Shown in pieces: positions 8,343 through 16,581 of a stretch of DNA of 64,000 nt. How positions within the stretch are numbered: position 1 is the first letter of the stretch; every line of letters begins with the position of its first letter. Origin of the DNA: Acerihabitans arboris (GTDB taxonomy: Bacteria; Pseudomonadota; Gammaproteobacteria; Enterobacterales; Enterobacteriaceae); contig NZ_WUBS01000002.1 of NCBI RefSeq assembly GCF_010131535.1, positions 124,001-188,000 of the forward strand, given 5' to 3'. Position numbers and translations under genes: made by a program. The notes beneath the pieces are model-generated. The model made no database searches and was not told the DNA's origin. It saw only the letters and a program-made list of their open reading frames with translations.

Positions 8343-9863
8343 TCATGGCTGGAATGCGGCATCGGCCAGGATCGGCATGCCGTCCAGGTTAAACCGCACG
8401 CCGGTCAGGCCCGGCGCGGAGGCCCACAGCACCGGCAGCGTCGCCACCGGCAATACCCAGTTTTCCTTCAGCATAAATTCGTCGATACGCTGCCAGGCCT
8501 GGTCGGTTGCCGGCCCGGGCGGCTGCGAGGTGACCAGCGCCACGTCATCCTGATACTGGCGCGATTTAATGCCCGCCAGGTTATCGGTGGCGCGAAAGAT
8601 CACCGCGGAGAGCAGGATTGCGGCGGGTCCGCGCCCGGCGCGGGCATAAACATGGGCCGCCAACTGGAAGTCACCCTTGCGGAAACGGGAAATGTAGGCG
8701 GCTTCGGACATCTCGACGATGCTGGCCTTCAGGCCGATATCGCGCAGCGCGTTTTGCAGTACCTGCGCCATGGCGCCGATCTGCGGTTCCGACTGGGTGC
8801 GCGACATCAGCGATATCTCCGCGCCGGCGGCGCCGGCCTGCTGGATCAGCTGCCTGGCCTGGGCCAGATCGTAGGAACAGTCATTTTCATGCCCCGCCGC
8901 CTCGCGCTTGCTGAACGCCGGCCAGGGCAGGCATTTGGTCTTCGCGGCGGGGCCTGCTATATCACGGGCGATACGCGCGCGGTCCAGCGCCAGCCCGATG
9001 GCGCGCCGCACCTCCGGTTTGTCCAGCGGCGCAGACAGGGTATTGAGGGTGATATCCAGCACCCGGCCTTCCTCGGTGGCGGCGCCGGTGGCGAAACCGG
9101 CCGATGACAGCTGCCCGGCGGTCTCCCGGTCGACGGACGGCAAAAAATCCACCGTGCCGGCGCGCAGCTGCATCACGCCCGACTGCCGATCGGGAATGAT
9201 TTTGATGGTGATTTTTTTGAGCGTCGGGCGCGGCCCCCAATAGGACTCGTTACGCACAAAAACCGCATCCTCTCCCGGCATATAGCGGCTCAGCTTAAAC
9301 GGGCCGGTGCCGTTGCCGCCGGTTTTGATTTTTTCCGGCTGGCTGCCGTCGATAATAAACGCCAAATCCAATAAATCGAAAATGGCGTCGGAGCCGCCGT
9401 CAAACTTCAATATCACCGTTTGATCATCGGGGGTATCGATGCTGTTGATCATTTTCGCCAGCGGCAGGATATTTGCGCCGTTGGCCGGGTCACGGGCATA
9501 GTTCAGGCTGAACGCCACGTCTTTGGACGTCAGCTTTCGCCCATCGTGAAAGCTGACGCCGTCCGCGAGCTTGAGCGTCAGGGTCTTGCCGTCGTCGGAA
9601 CGGGTCCAGGATTGCGCCAGCTCCGGCTGCGGACGTCCGTTCACGTCCAGGCGCACCAGGGAGTTATACAGCAGGTGGGTCAGCACGAAGGTGCCCATGC
9701 GCAGCTCGGTGGGATCAAACGAGGTGATATCGGCGCTTTGCCCAATCACCAGCGTATTCCGGCCCGCCGCCAGCGCGTTGCCGCCGCCCAGGCCGAGGCT
9801 CAATAACAGCGGCAGGATAACGCCGCCGGCGCGAACCCAGTCGCTAAACGTCTTTAACTTCAT
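8343..9863 (-). CDS. Periplasmic peptide-type ABC substrate-binding protein (SBP_bac_5)
   Basis: Family 5 solute-binding protein that delivers substrate to the DppBC-like permeases. The proposed start at 9863 is preceded by GAGGGA and gives 506 residues with a Sec signal peptide ending near ALAAG (about residue 33). In-frame upstream starts (9899, 9875) would only add a polar leader. Family hallmarks are ADITSFDPTELRMG, LAQSWTRSDDGKTLTLKLADGVSFHDG and TGPFKLSRYMPG. It faces the GntR gene across a divergent promoter with two identical palindromes. Confidence 0.9.
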   Translation of the reverse strand: MKLKTFSDWVRAGGVILPLLLSLGLGGGNALAAGRNTLVIGQSADITSFDPTELRMGTFVLTHLLYNSLVRLDVNGRPQPELAQSWTRSDDGKTLTLKLADGVSFHDGRKLTSKDVAFSLNYARDPANGANILPLAKMINSIDTPDDQTVILKFDGGSDAIFDLLDLAFIIDGSQPEKIKTGGNGTGPFKLSRYMPGEDAVFVRNESYWGPRPTLKKITIKIIPDRQSGVMQLRAGTVDFLPSVDRETAGQLSSAGFATGAATEEGRVLDITLNTLSAPLDKPEVRRAIGLALDRARIARDIAGPAAKTKCLPWPAFSKREAAGHENDCSYDLAQARQLIQQAGAAGAEISLMSRTQSEPQIGAMAQVLQNALRDIGLKASIVEMSEAAYISRFRKGDFQLAAHVYARAGRGPAAILLSAVIFRATDNLAGIKSRQYQDDVALVTSQPPGPATDQAWQRIDEFMLKENWVLPVATLPVLWASAPGLTGVRFNLDGMPILADAAFQP

Positions 9864-10013
9864 ACATTCCCTCATGGCATCGTTCTTATGCTGGACCAAC
9901 CAACGCCAGACGCGTTATTTGATCAAATTATTTTCTACTGTTGAGCGAATACTATTGAATAAAGCCGATTTATAACAGAAGATAAACCTTACTAAGATAT
10001 ATTTTGATCAAAT
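9864..10013. promoter_or_regulatory. Divergent promoter region with two identical TTTGATCAAA palindromes
   Basis: Control region between the binding-protein gene (minus) and the GntR gene (plus). The perfect 10-base palindrome TTTGATCAAA occurs at 9918-9927 and again at 10003-10012; the first extends to ATTTGATCAAAT. Centres are 85 bases apart, about eight helical turns, and the second copy abuts the GntR start codon. The most economical reading is a pair of operators for the adjacent FCD-type GntR protein, allowing autorepression and control of the importer. The binding assignment is inference. Confidence 0.6.
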
Positions 10014-10730
10014 ATGGTTATGCATAAATTAGATAAGCCCACCCAGGCCAGCGAAACGGATATTACCGATCGGCTGAGAGACGCCATCATAAACCGGCAG
10101 GAATTCGACGCCGGCGCGCCGCTGCGCATCGACGCGCTGGCCACGCGTTTCGGCGTGTCCCATATGCCGATACGGGCGGCGTTACAGCGGCTGGAAAGTG
10201 AAGGACTGATCGTCGCCCAGCCGAATAAGGGCGCTCGGGTGGTGTCGGTGGATGAGACGTTCGTCGGGGAATTGCTCGATATCCGCATGTTGATTGAAAG
10301 TTACCTGGCGCGCCGCGCCGCCGAGCGGATGACGCCGGAGCGGCTGGCGCAATTAGAGACGCTGCGGGCGCGGCACGAGGAAGCGGTCGGCCGCGGCGAT
10401 GCCGCCGTGGCGCTGGCGGCCAACCGGGATTTCCACGCCGCCATTCATCAGGTTGCCGCCAACCGCGACGCCGGCCTGATCCTCGACCGGCACTGGAGGC
10501 TGATCCGCGCCCTGTGGAAACGCTACGGTTACCAAGCCGATCGTTTTGCCGGCGTGGTGGCCGACCATCGGCTATTGCTGGCGGCGTTTGCCGCCGGCGA
10601 CGGTGAATCGGCCGCCGCCGTTACCGCCGCCCATACCGCGCGCGCCAAGCTGGTGCTGCTCAGCCGCATGCGTGAAAACGCCCCGCCGTCCGCCGCTGAC
10701 GCCCATCCCCTCGGGCGGCGGCATGAATAA
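10014..10730 (+). CDS. GntR-family transcriptional regulator with FCD effector domain
   Basis: DNA-binding regulator of 238 residues. The N-terminal winged helix (about 15-80) contains LATRFGVSHMPIRAALQRLESEGLI and the wing NKGARV. The C-terminal all-helical FCD domain (about 90-220) binds a small carboxylate-like effector, often through a metal held by Asp/His side chains. Divergent to the ABC operon and overlapping the enolase-superfamily gene, it probably controls uptake and first catabolic step together. An alternative start six bases downstream (10020) is possible. Confidence 0.92.
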   Translation: MVMHKLDKPTQASETDITDRLRDAIINRQEFDAGAPLRIDALATRFGVSHMPIRAALQRLESEGLIVAQPNKGARVVSVDETFVGELLDIRMLIESYLARRAAERMTPERLAQLETLRARHEEAVGRGDAAVALAANRDFHAAIHQVAANRDAGLILDRHWRLIRALWKRYGYQADRFAGVVADHRLLLAAFAAGDGESAAAVTAAHTARAKLVLLSRMRENAPPSAADAHPLGRRHE

Positions 10731-11817
10731 TTCGCGCATCTCCGCGCTGGATCTGGTGCATTGCCCGGTAACGGCCAAGACCACCTGGTCATTTATCCGC
10801 CTGACCCGGTCGGATGGCGTGAGCGGCTGGGGCGAGGCCAGCTGGGTGCGCGATCCGGGCGTGCTTGACGTTTTCCATGCCGCCGCCCGGCAACGCTTGC
10901 TGGGGCAACCATGGGCGGCGTTAGACGGCTATCTTGAAGGGGAAACCCCGGCGCTGCCGCAGGCGGCGATTGCCAGCGCCCTGGAACAGGCCATGTGGGA
11001 TATCCGCGGCAAAAGCAACGGCAATTATTCGGCGGCGCTGGCGGTCGCCGGGTACCGCCGCCGCATTCCGCTGTATGCCAATATCAACCGCAGCATCACC
11101 GACCGCGACGAGGCGGGCTTCCGCCGGGCGGGGCAAAAAGCGGTGGCGGCGGGATTCGGCCGTATCAAGATAGCGCCCTTTGACGGCCTGACGCCGGGAA
11201 AGATCCATACGCCGACCGGCCGTAAACTGCTGGACGACGGGCTGGCGCGGGTGGCCGCGACCCGCGCGGGCATCGGCGCCGACACCGAGTTATATGTCGA
11301 TTGCCATTGGCGTTTCGATCGCCTGGGCGCGTCGTCGGTATTAAAGGAACTGGCGGCGCTGGGCGTGGGCTGGTTTGAATGCCCGCTGATGGAAACGTTG
11401 GAGAATATCCCCGCCCTGAAACAGCTGCGCGGCGAGGCCAATACCCTGGGCATGCGGCTGGCCGGACTGGAGGAACTGACGCATCCCGCCGGGTTTCTGC
11501 CCTGGCTTGGCGCCGGGGCATATGATGTGGTGATGCCGGATGTGAAATACGCGCGCGGCATCGCCGGGGTGGCGGCGGTGGCGCGGCTGGCGGCCTCTTT
11601 CGCTACCGGCTGCGCGCCGCATAATCCCAGCGGGCCGATCGCCCATGCCGCCAGCCTGGTGGCCTGCGCCATCAGCGATAGCATCGAGCAGTTGGAACAT
11701 CAGTTTGATGAAACGCCGGCCTTCTGGCGGTTAATCAACGATAATTTCCCGCGCCCGGTGGACGGGGCCAGCCTGACGCCGGCGTTGCCGGGCTTGGGCG
11801 CGGAGCTGCGGCGCTGA
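10723..11817 (+). CDS. Mandelate racemase/muconate-lactonizing enzyme family protein (enolase superfamily)
   Basis: Probable acid-sugar dehydratase or cycloisomerase that abstracts a proton alpha to a carboxylate with Mg2+. The chosen ATG at 10723 overlaps the GntR stop by eight bases and gives 364 residues; the open frame continues upstream only as a shadow of the GntR gene. Candidate active-site residues sit in the right order: K149 (RIKIAP), D193 and H195 (VDCHWRF), E219 (FECP), E250 (AGLEE), D273 (MPDVKYARG) and H300 (APHNPSGP). The exact substrate is not recognisable. Located convergent to the DASS transporter and divergent from the peptide-type importer. Confidence 0.85.
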   Translation: MNNSRISALDLVHCPVTAKTTWSFIRLTRSDGVSGWGEASWVRDPGVLDVFHAAARQRLLGQPWAALDGYLEGETPALPQAAIASALEQAMWDIRGKSNGNYSAALAVAGYRRRIPLYANINRSITDRDEAGFRRAGQKAVAAGFGRIKIAPFDGLTPGKIHTPTGRKLLDDGLARVAATRAGIGADTELYVDCHWRFDRLGASSVLKELAALGVGWFECPLMETLENIPALKQLRGEANTLGMRLAGLEELTHPAGFLPWLGAGAYDVVMPDVKYARGIAGVAAVARLAASFATGCAPHNPSGPIAHAASLVACAISDSIEQLEHQFDETPAFWRLINDNFPRPVDGASLTPALPGLGAELRR

Positions 11818-11820
11818 TGG

Positions 11821-13242
11821 TTACCAGAATCCCAGCACTTTCCACCAGGCGCTGCCGATAAACAGCCAGATGGGGATCACCACCAGGCTTACCATAAAGC
11901 CAATCTTCCACCAGGTCGCCAGCGGGATAAAGTTGCAGCCGAAAAGAATCGGCGCCGGGCCGCCGGAATAATGCGTGGTGGCCATATAAAGGTTACTGAA
12001 CATGCCGAACACCAGCACCGTCAGCATGGGCGGCGCGCCCGCGGCAATGGCGATCGAGACAAATATGGCATACATCGCGCTGATATGGGCAATGGCGCTC
12101 GCCATCATATAATGGCTGTAATAATAAGCCAGCAGCAGGATACCCAGCATCGGCACCCAGTTCATCCCCTGCACCGAACCGGCAATCAGCGAACCGAACC
12201 AGGCGATAAACCCCAGCTTGTTGAGCTGGCTGGCAAGCGTGAGCAACACCGCGAACCAGATAACCGTATGCCACGCTTCTTTCTCGGAAATGACGTCTTC
12301 CCACGTCAGCGCGCCGGTAAGCAGCAAAATGGCCAACCCGATGAACGCGACCATGGTGGCGTCGATATTCAGCGCCGCTCCGCATACCCACAACGTGACC
12401 AAACCGATAAATACCGCGAGAACGATCCACTCGTTGCGGCTCATGCGCCCCATTTCACGCAGTTTTTCGATCGCCATGACCCGCATTTCAGGGGTCTTTT
12501 TCAGTTCCGGCGGATAAAAACGGTACAGCAGAAGCGGGATGACCACCAGCGAGATCAAGCCGGGAACAATGGCCGCCACCGCCCAACTGGTCCAGGTAAT
12601 ATGGATGCCCATTTCGCCCGCCAGTTTGCCGACCATTGGATTACCCGCCATTGACGTCAGGAACATCGCGCAGGTAATGGCATTACACTGGAAAATACAT
12701 TGCACCAGGAACGCCCCAATCTTGCGTTCGGTGCCTCTTTCCGGCGTGGACTCATACGCCTCGGAAATAGACCGGAACAGCGGCGTAATAATGCCGCCGC
12801 AGCGCGCCGAGGTAGAAGGCATCGCGGGCGCAAATATCAAATCGGTCAATACCAGGCCGTAAGCCAGGCCAAGCGAGCTGTGGCCCAGTTTGCTGATAAA
12901 CAGGTAGCCGACCCGCCGGCCAAACCCGGTCTTGATAAAGCCGCGCGAAATGAAAAATGCGCAGGCGATCATCCAGATGGTCGGATCGGCGAATCCCGCC
13001 AGCACCGCTTTCATATCCAGCAAACCGGTGGCCACCACCACGGTCAGGCTGAAAACCGCCATGGCGCCGAGGGGATAAGGCGAAAGGATTAATCCTATAA
13101 CCGTGGCGGCGAACACCGCCATCAGGTGCCAGGCAATCGGGTTGACGCCTTGCGGGATCGGGCTTATCCAAATACCCGCCCCGATCAGCAGGATGATCAG
13201 CATTTTCCCCATTTTTGTTTTTAACAGCGACATTATGTTCAT
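11821..13242 (-). CDS. DASS-family (SLC13-type) carboxylate:cation symporter or antiporter
   Basis: Inner-membrane transporter of 473 residues with about 11-12 helices. It belongs to the divalent anion/Na+ symporter family that includes CitT, TtdT and plant-type dicarboxylate carriers. Visible signatures are PQGVNPIAWHLMAVFAATV near the start, APAMPSTSARCGGIITP in the first hairpin half and YSGGPAPILFGCNF in the second. With tarD and a LysR gene nearby, tartrate or a similar C4 dicarboxylate is the likely substrate. It ends four bases from the convergent enolase-superfamily gene. Confidence 0.9.
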   Translation of the reverse strand: MNIMSLLKTKMGKMLIILLIGAGIWISPIPQGVNPIAWHLMAVFAATVIGLILSPYPLGAMAVFSLTVVVATGLLDMKAVLAGFADPTIWMIACAFFISRGFIKTGFGRRVGYLFISKLGHSSLGLAYGLVLTDLIFAPAMPSTSARCGGIITPLFRSISEAYESTPERGTERKIGAFLVQCIFQCNAITCAMFLTSMAGNPMVGKLAGEMGIHITWTSWAVAAIVPGLISLVVIPLLLYRFYPPELKKTPEMRVMAIEKLREMGRMSRNEWIVLAVFIGLVTLWVCGAALNIDATMVAFIGLAILLLTGALTWEDVISEKEAWHTVIWFAVLLTLASQLNKLGFIAWFGSLIAGSVQGMNWVPMLGILLLAYYYSHYMMASAIAHISAMYAIFVSIAIAAGAPPMLTVLVFGMFSNLYMATTHYSGGPAPILFGCNFIPLATWWKIGFMVSLVVIPIWLFIGSAWWKVLGFW

Positions 13243-13840
13243 ACCATTATTCCATTCTGGTTTTTATCCGGCAGGGTATTTTCAAAATTATGACAACAAC
13301 ACTATCAATAGGGCGACTTTATAATTTAAAAAGAAATGCCATGTTGATCAAGGTCATTCTTGATCGGGAGTTTTGCTCGTAAAACGATATTTTTTGCCGT
13401 TTTTCGCGGCCAGAATAAATAACCAATCCCTTGCCGCATAGGGGGATATACAATGTTAATAACTAATGCGTATATTATTAACCACCTTGAAGGTTTATGT
13501 TATTTGTCGCATAAATTTATTCCAGGTTGCCATTACCAGCATAACGTCGATTCATGACAAAAAAAGTAAAAAAGTTAAAAACCTTAAAATAACCTCCGGG
13601 CGGTTCCCCTTATTCATGACCAGGGCGGCTTTCGCCGCCCGTTAAAGGCTATCCAAACGCCGTCAACCCTCGGCCGTGGCGGCCACCGGCACCCGGGGGC
13701 TTTTCACGCCTTCGCCCGGAAAACCGCCGGTAAGGCAACGTTTTCAGCTGGATGCCGTCCGGCTCGGTGCAGCCGAGCGGCTCATGGCGGCGCGCATCGC
13801 AGTCGGCCATAAATGCCGCGCCCGCCGGGTATGGCGCGTC
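13243..13840. other. Upstream region of the DASS gene with inverted repeats
   Basis: No gene is supported. The half nearest the DASS start is AT-rich and promoter-like. It contains a perfect interrupted repeat GATCAAG/CTTGATC (13346-13352 and 13359-13365). A GC-rich hairpin (GGGCGGC 13623-13629, loop TTTC, GCCGCCC 13634-13640) lies near the end of the permease remnant but lacks a U-tract. Bases about 13649-13840 are an open minus-strand extension of the permease remnant with no family resemblance. Confidence 0.5.
13346..13365. repeat. Interrupted inverted repeat GATCAAG-N6-CTTGATC, candidate operator
   Basis: Seven-base perfect arms separated by six bases, about 105-123 bases upstream of the DASS start. 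The left arm sits in TTGATCAA, the same core as the two palindromes beside the GntR gene at 10014. This could link the transporter to that regulator. No experimental support; the shared core may be chance. Confidence 0.4.
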
Positions 13841-14086
13841 ATGCTCCACTCGACGAGCGGCAAAATCAATAATGTTGTTTAAAACCCAATAGCACAGCAC
13901 CACCACCAGATAAATTTCCAGCGGCGCATAGGTCTGCGCAATAGCCTGTCTGGCGGCGTACATAAATTCCTGTACCGAGACAATCGACAGCAGCGCCGAG
14001 TCTTTGATCAGGCCAATCAGCAATCCCATCAGCGGCGACAGCATTTGCGGCAGCACCACGTGGGCCAGCGCACGCGTCCGGCGGGA
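13841..14086 (-). pseudogene. Remnant of a polar amino-acid ABC transporter permease (HisM/GltK family)
   Basis: Only the last third of a permease is left. The stretch reads RALAHVVLPQM, then GLIKDSALLSIVSVQEF, then a final helix LVVVLCYWVLNNIIDF and ARRVEH. These are the conserved C-terminal elements of polar amino-acid permeases. There is an in-frame stop about 30 bases upstream and no N-terminal helices, and the frame runs past the expected end into unrelated sequence. No cognate ATPase or binding protein is adjacent, so this is a decayed leftover and not a working gene. Confidence 0.75.
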
Positions 14087-14166
14087 ACTGTGATCGCGCG
14101 GGCTGGAGGCGGGTAGCGTTTAATATATAATACAAATGTGGCTAATCAATACCGTGGGGTCAGGGT

Positions 14167-15105
14167 ATGTTTAATCATCCGCAAATCGAGCTGGTGTGGT
14201 TTGAAGACTGCGTGGCGCTGGCGGATACGCTGAATTTTTCACGGGCCGCGCAACAGCGGCATGTCACGCAACCGGCCTTCAGCCGGCGGATCCAGGCTCT
14301 CGAGTCCTGGGCGGGCACCGCCCTGTTTGAAAGAAACCGCCGCGGCGTCAGGCTGACGGCGGCCGGTGAGGTGTTTAACCTCCAGGCCATCGAATTCCTG
14401 CGCTCGATCCACAGTATCCGGGAAAAAACCCTGGAAGCGGCGGGTAAAGGCCTGCCGATGATTACCTTTTCCGCCACGCATTCATTATCAACGCTATTTT
14501 TCCCCTTCTGGCTGCGCAAAAGCGGCTTGTCTTATCTCTATGACCAGGTAAAACTGGTGTCTGATACCCTGGGCGCCTGCGAACGCATGTTCGTGCGCGG
14601 CGATGCGCAATTTTTACTGTGCCACTATCATCCCGATGCCGCCCGTGAGCTGGAAAACGCGCAATTCAACAGTATCCAGGTCGGCGAGGATACCCTGATG
14701 CCGCTCTGCGCGCCCGATAAAACCGGCAGGCATCCGCAATGGGCCATGGATGACAATATCAAGGCAATACCGCACCTGGCCTACAGCGCCGACTCAGGGC
14801 TGGGCAGAATAATCAGCGGCAGCCGAAACCTGGCCGCGCGGCTGAAAAGCATGAAAACGGTGTTTACGTCCGATCTCGCCGCAACGCTGCTGGCCATGGC
14901 CCGGGCGGGAGACGGCGTGGCCTGGCTCCCCCGGGCGCTGGCGCAAACCGATCTGGTTAACGGCTCATTAGTCAGGGCCGCCGCCGGGGAGCGGCATCTG
15001 GAGGTGCCGGTGCAGATACGCGTGTTCCGCCCCGCCGCCATGATGACATCGGCGGCGGAACAACTGTGGGACGCCATTGCCGCCCAAAATACGCTGTATC
15101 CGTGA
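14167..15105 (+). CDS. LysR-family transcriptional regulator
   Basis: A 312-residue LysR-type regulator. The N-terminal winged helix-turn-helix (about 8-66) contains LADTLNFSRAAQQRHVTQPAFSRRIQALE; an effector domain (about 95-300) follows. It is transcribed toward tarD, which is convergent with it. Given its position between the DASS transporter and tarD it is the natural candidate activator of D-tartrate use; a T-N11-A dyad upstream of tarD fits. The short upstream region contains a TATAAT-like AT stretch. Confidence 0.9.
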   Translation: MFNHPQIELVWFEDCVALADTLNFSRAAQQRHVTQPAFSRRIQALESWAGTALFERNRRGVRLTAAGEVFNLQAIEFLRSIHSIREKTLEAAGKGLPMITFSATHSLSTLFFPFWLRKSGLSYLYDQVKLVSDTLGACERMFVRGDAQFLLCHYHPDAARELENAQFNSIQVGEDTLMPLCAPDKTGRHPQWAMDDNIKAIPHLAYSADSGLGRIISGSRNLAARLKSMKTVFTSDLAATLLAMARAGDGVAWLPRALAQTDLVNGSLVRAAAGERHLEVPVQIRVFRPAAMMTSAAEQLWDAIAAQNTLYP

Positions 15106-15164
15106 TCGGATCCGGGCAACGTCGCCGACGTGGTTCCCAGGCGTTTTATTGCGCCGGCCGCCGG

Positions 15165-16328
15165 TTATTCGGCCAGTTCGCGCATCACGCTTATCAGGTC
15201 GGATTTACCTTCAAACCCGATCCCCGGCAGTTCGGGCATGGTGATATAGCCGTTATCCACGGTCACCGAATCCGGAAAACCGCCATAGGGCTGGAACAGA
15301 TCCGGGTAGCTTTCATTACCCCCGAGCCCTAGCCCGGCCGCGATATTCAGCGACATCTGGTGTCCGCCGTGCGGAACACAGCGGGATGCGGACCAGCCGA
15401 ACTGTTTTAGCACCTCCAGGGTACGCAGGTATTCAACCAGGCCGTAAGACAGGGCGCAGTCGAACTGGAGATAGTCCCGATCCGGGCGCATGCCGCCGTA
15501 ACGCAACAGGTTGCGGGCATCCTGATGGGAAAAAAGATTCTCCCCGGTCGCCATCGAACCCGGATAAAACCCGGATAGCGCGGCCTGCAGGGAGTAATCC
15601 AGCGGATCGCCGGCTTCCTCGAACCAGAACAGCGGATAATCGCGCAGCATTTTGGCATAGGCGATGCCGGTCTCGAGATCAAAGCGGCCGTTCGCATCCA
15701 CCGCCAGGCGCGCGTCATTGCCGATTTCATCCAGCACGGCGTCGATGCGGCGGCGGTCTTCATCGATGGAGGCGCCGCCAATCTTCATTTTGACCAGGTT
15801 ATAACCGCGGTTCAGGTAGCCGCGCATTTCATGGCGCAGCGCGGCCAGATCCTTGCCCGGATAATAATAACCGCCGGCGGCGTAGACAAATACGCGTGGA
15901 TTGGCCCGCGCGCCGTTGATTTCCGCCAGCATGCGGAACAGGGGCTGGCCGGCAATCTTGGCCGTGGCGTCCCAGATGGCCATGTCCAGGGTGCCCACGG
16001 CAACGGAGCGCTCGCCATGGCCGCCCGGCTTTTCGTTGGCCATCATCGCGTCCCAGAGCCGGTGCGGGTCAAGGTTGCCGCCGGAGCTATCCAGCACGCC
16101 GTCCGGGTCCGCCTGCAGGATACGGTCGCGGAAACGTTCGCGGATCAATCCGCCCTGGCCATAACGGCCGTTGGAGTTAAAGCCATAGCCCACCACGCGC
16201 CGGCCGTCCTTGATAACGTCGGTCACCACGGCGACCAGGCTGGCGGTCATCTTGCTGAAATCGATATAGGCATTACGGATAGGCGAGGCAATGGGTTTGG
16301 TTATTTCAACCACGTCGGTGATACGCAT
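15165..16328 (-). CDS. tarD: D(-)-tartrate dehydratase (enolase superfamily)
   Basis: Mg2+-dependent dehydratase converting D-tartrate to oxaloacetate, as characterised for the Bradyrhizobium japonicum enzyme. The 387-residue product follows that protein nearly throughout, for example SPIRNAYIDFSKMTASLVAV, EKPGGHGERSVAVGT and RYGGMRPDRDYLQFDCALSY. Catalytic and metal residues line up with a two-residue offset: K182 in VKMKIGG, D211, E237, E263 and H320 (CVPHGGHQ). Neighbours fit a tartrate module: LysR regulator and DASS transporter. An ordinary alpha-proteobacterial-looking enzyme in an enterobacterial setting suggests horizontal acquisition, which is inference. Confidence 0.93.
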   Translation of the reverse strand: MRITDVVEITKPIASPIRNAYIDFSKMTASLVAVVTDVIKDGRRVVGYGFNSNGRYGQGGLIRERFRDRILQADPDGVLDSSGGNLDPHRLWDAMMANEKPGGHGERSVAVGTLDMAIWDATAKIAGQPLFRMLAEINGARANPRVFVYAAGGYYYPGKDLAALRHEMRGYLNRGYNLVKMKIGGASIDEDRRRIDAVLDEIGNDARLAVDANGRFDLETGIAYAKMLRDYPLFWFEEAGDPLDYSLQAALSGFYPGSMATGENLFSHQDARNLLRYGGMRPDRDYLQFDCALSYGLVEYLRTLEVLKQFGWSASRCVPHGGHQMSLNIAAGLGLGGNESYPDLFQPYGGFPDSVTVDNGYITMPELPGIGFEGKSDLISVMRELAE

Positions 16329-16419
16329 TATTTAGCCCTTGAACGATAATTAATCTTGTAGTCGCATTGATACTATCCTGGCGTTACAGGCAAGGCTAAT
16401 GCCGGTTCGGATCCCGGTG

Positions 16420-16434
16420 ATGCGTATTATGCAT
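16420..16434. promoter_or_regulatory. ATGC-N7-GCAT dyad with T-N11-A, candidate LysR box upstream of tarD
   Basis: A perfect four-base dyad with a seven-base spacer contains the T-N11-A pattern (T16421, A16433) typical of LysR-type binding sites. It lies about 92-106 bases upstream of the tarD start on the minus strand, a usual position for a LysR recognition site. The regulator at 14167 is the obvious candidate. Short motif, so chance occurrence is possible. Confidence 0.4.
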
Positions 16435-16581
16435 ACCCGACAACATTCCCTGTGCGCTGAAGATGGAGTTTTTTCCATGAAGCTATGGTATGAATATTTA
16501 TAATGGCATGAGCGTTTTCTGCAAGTATTAATCGGCGCACAAACCATACTATGCAATCCAATTTTTACTGAAGGAAATATA

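Noticed and set aside
10546-10722. Upstream extension of the enolase-superfamily gene inside the GntR gene
   Set aside because: Translates as low-complexity Pro/Ala/Arg-rich shadow; the ATG at 10723 begins the family-like sequence.
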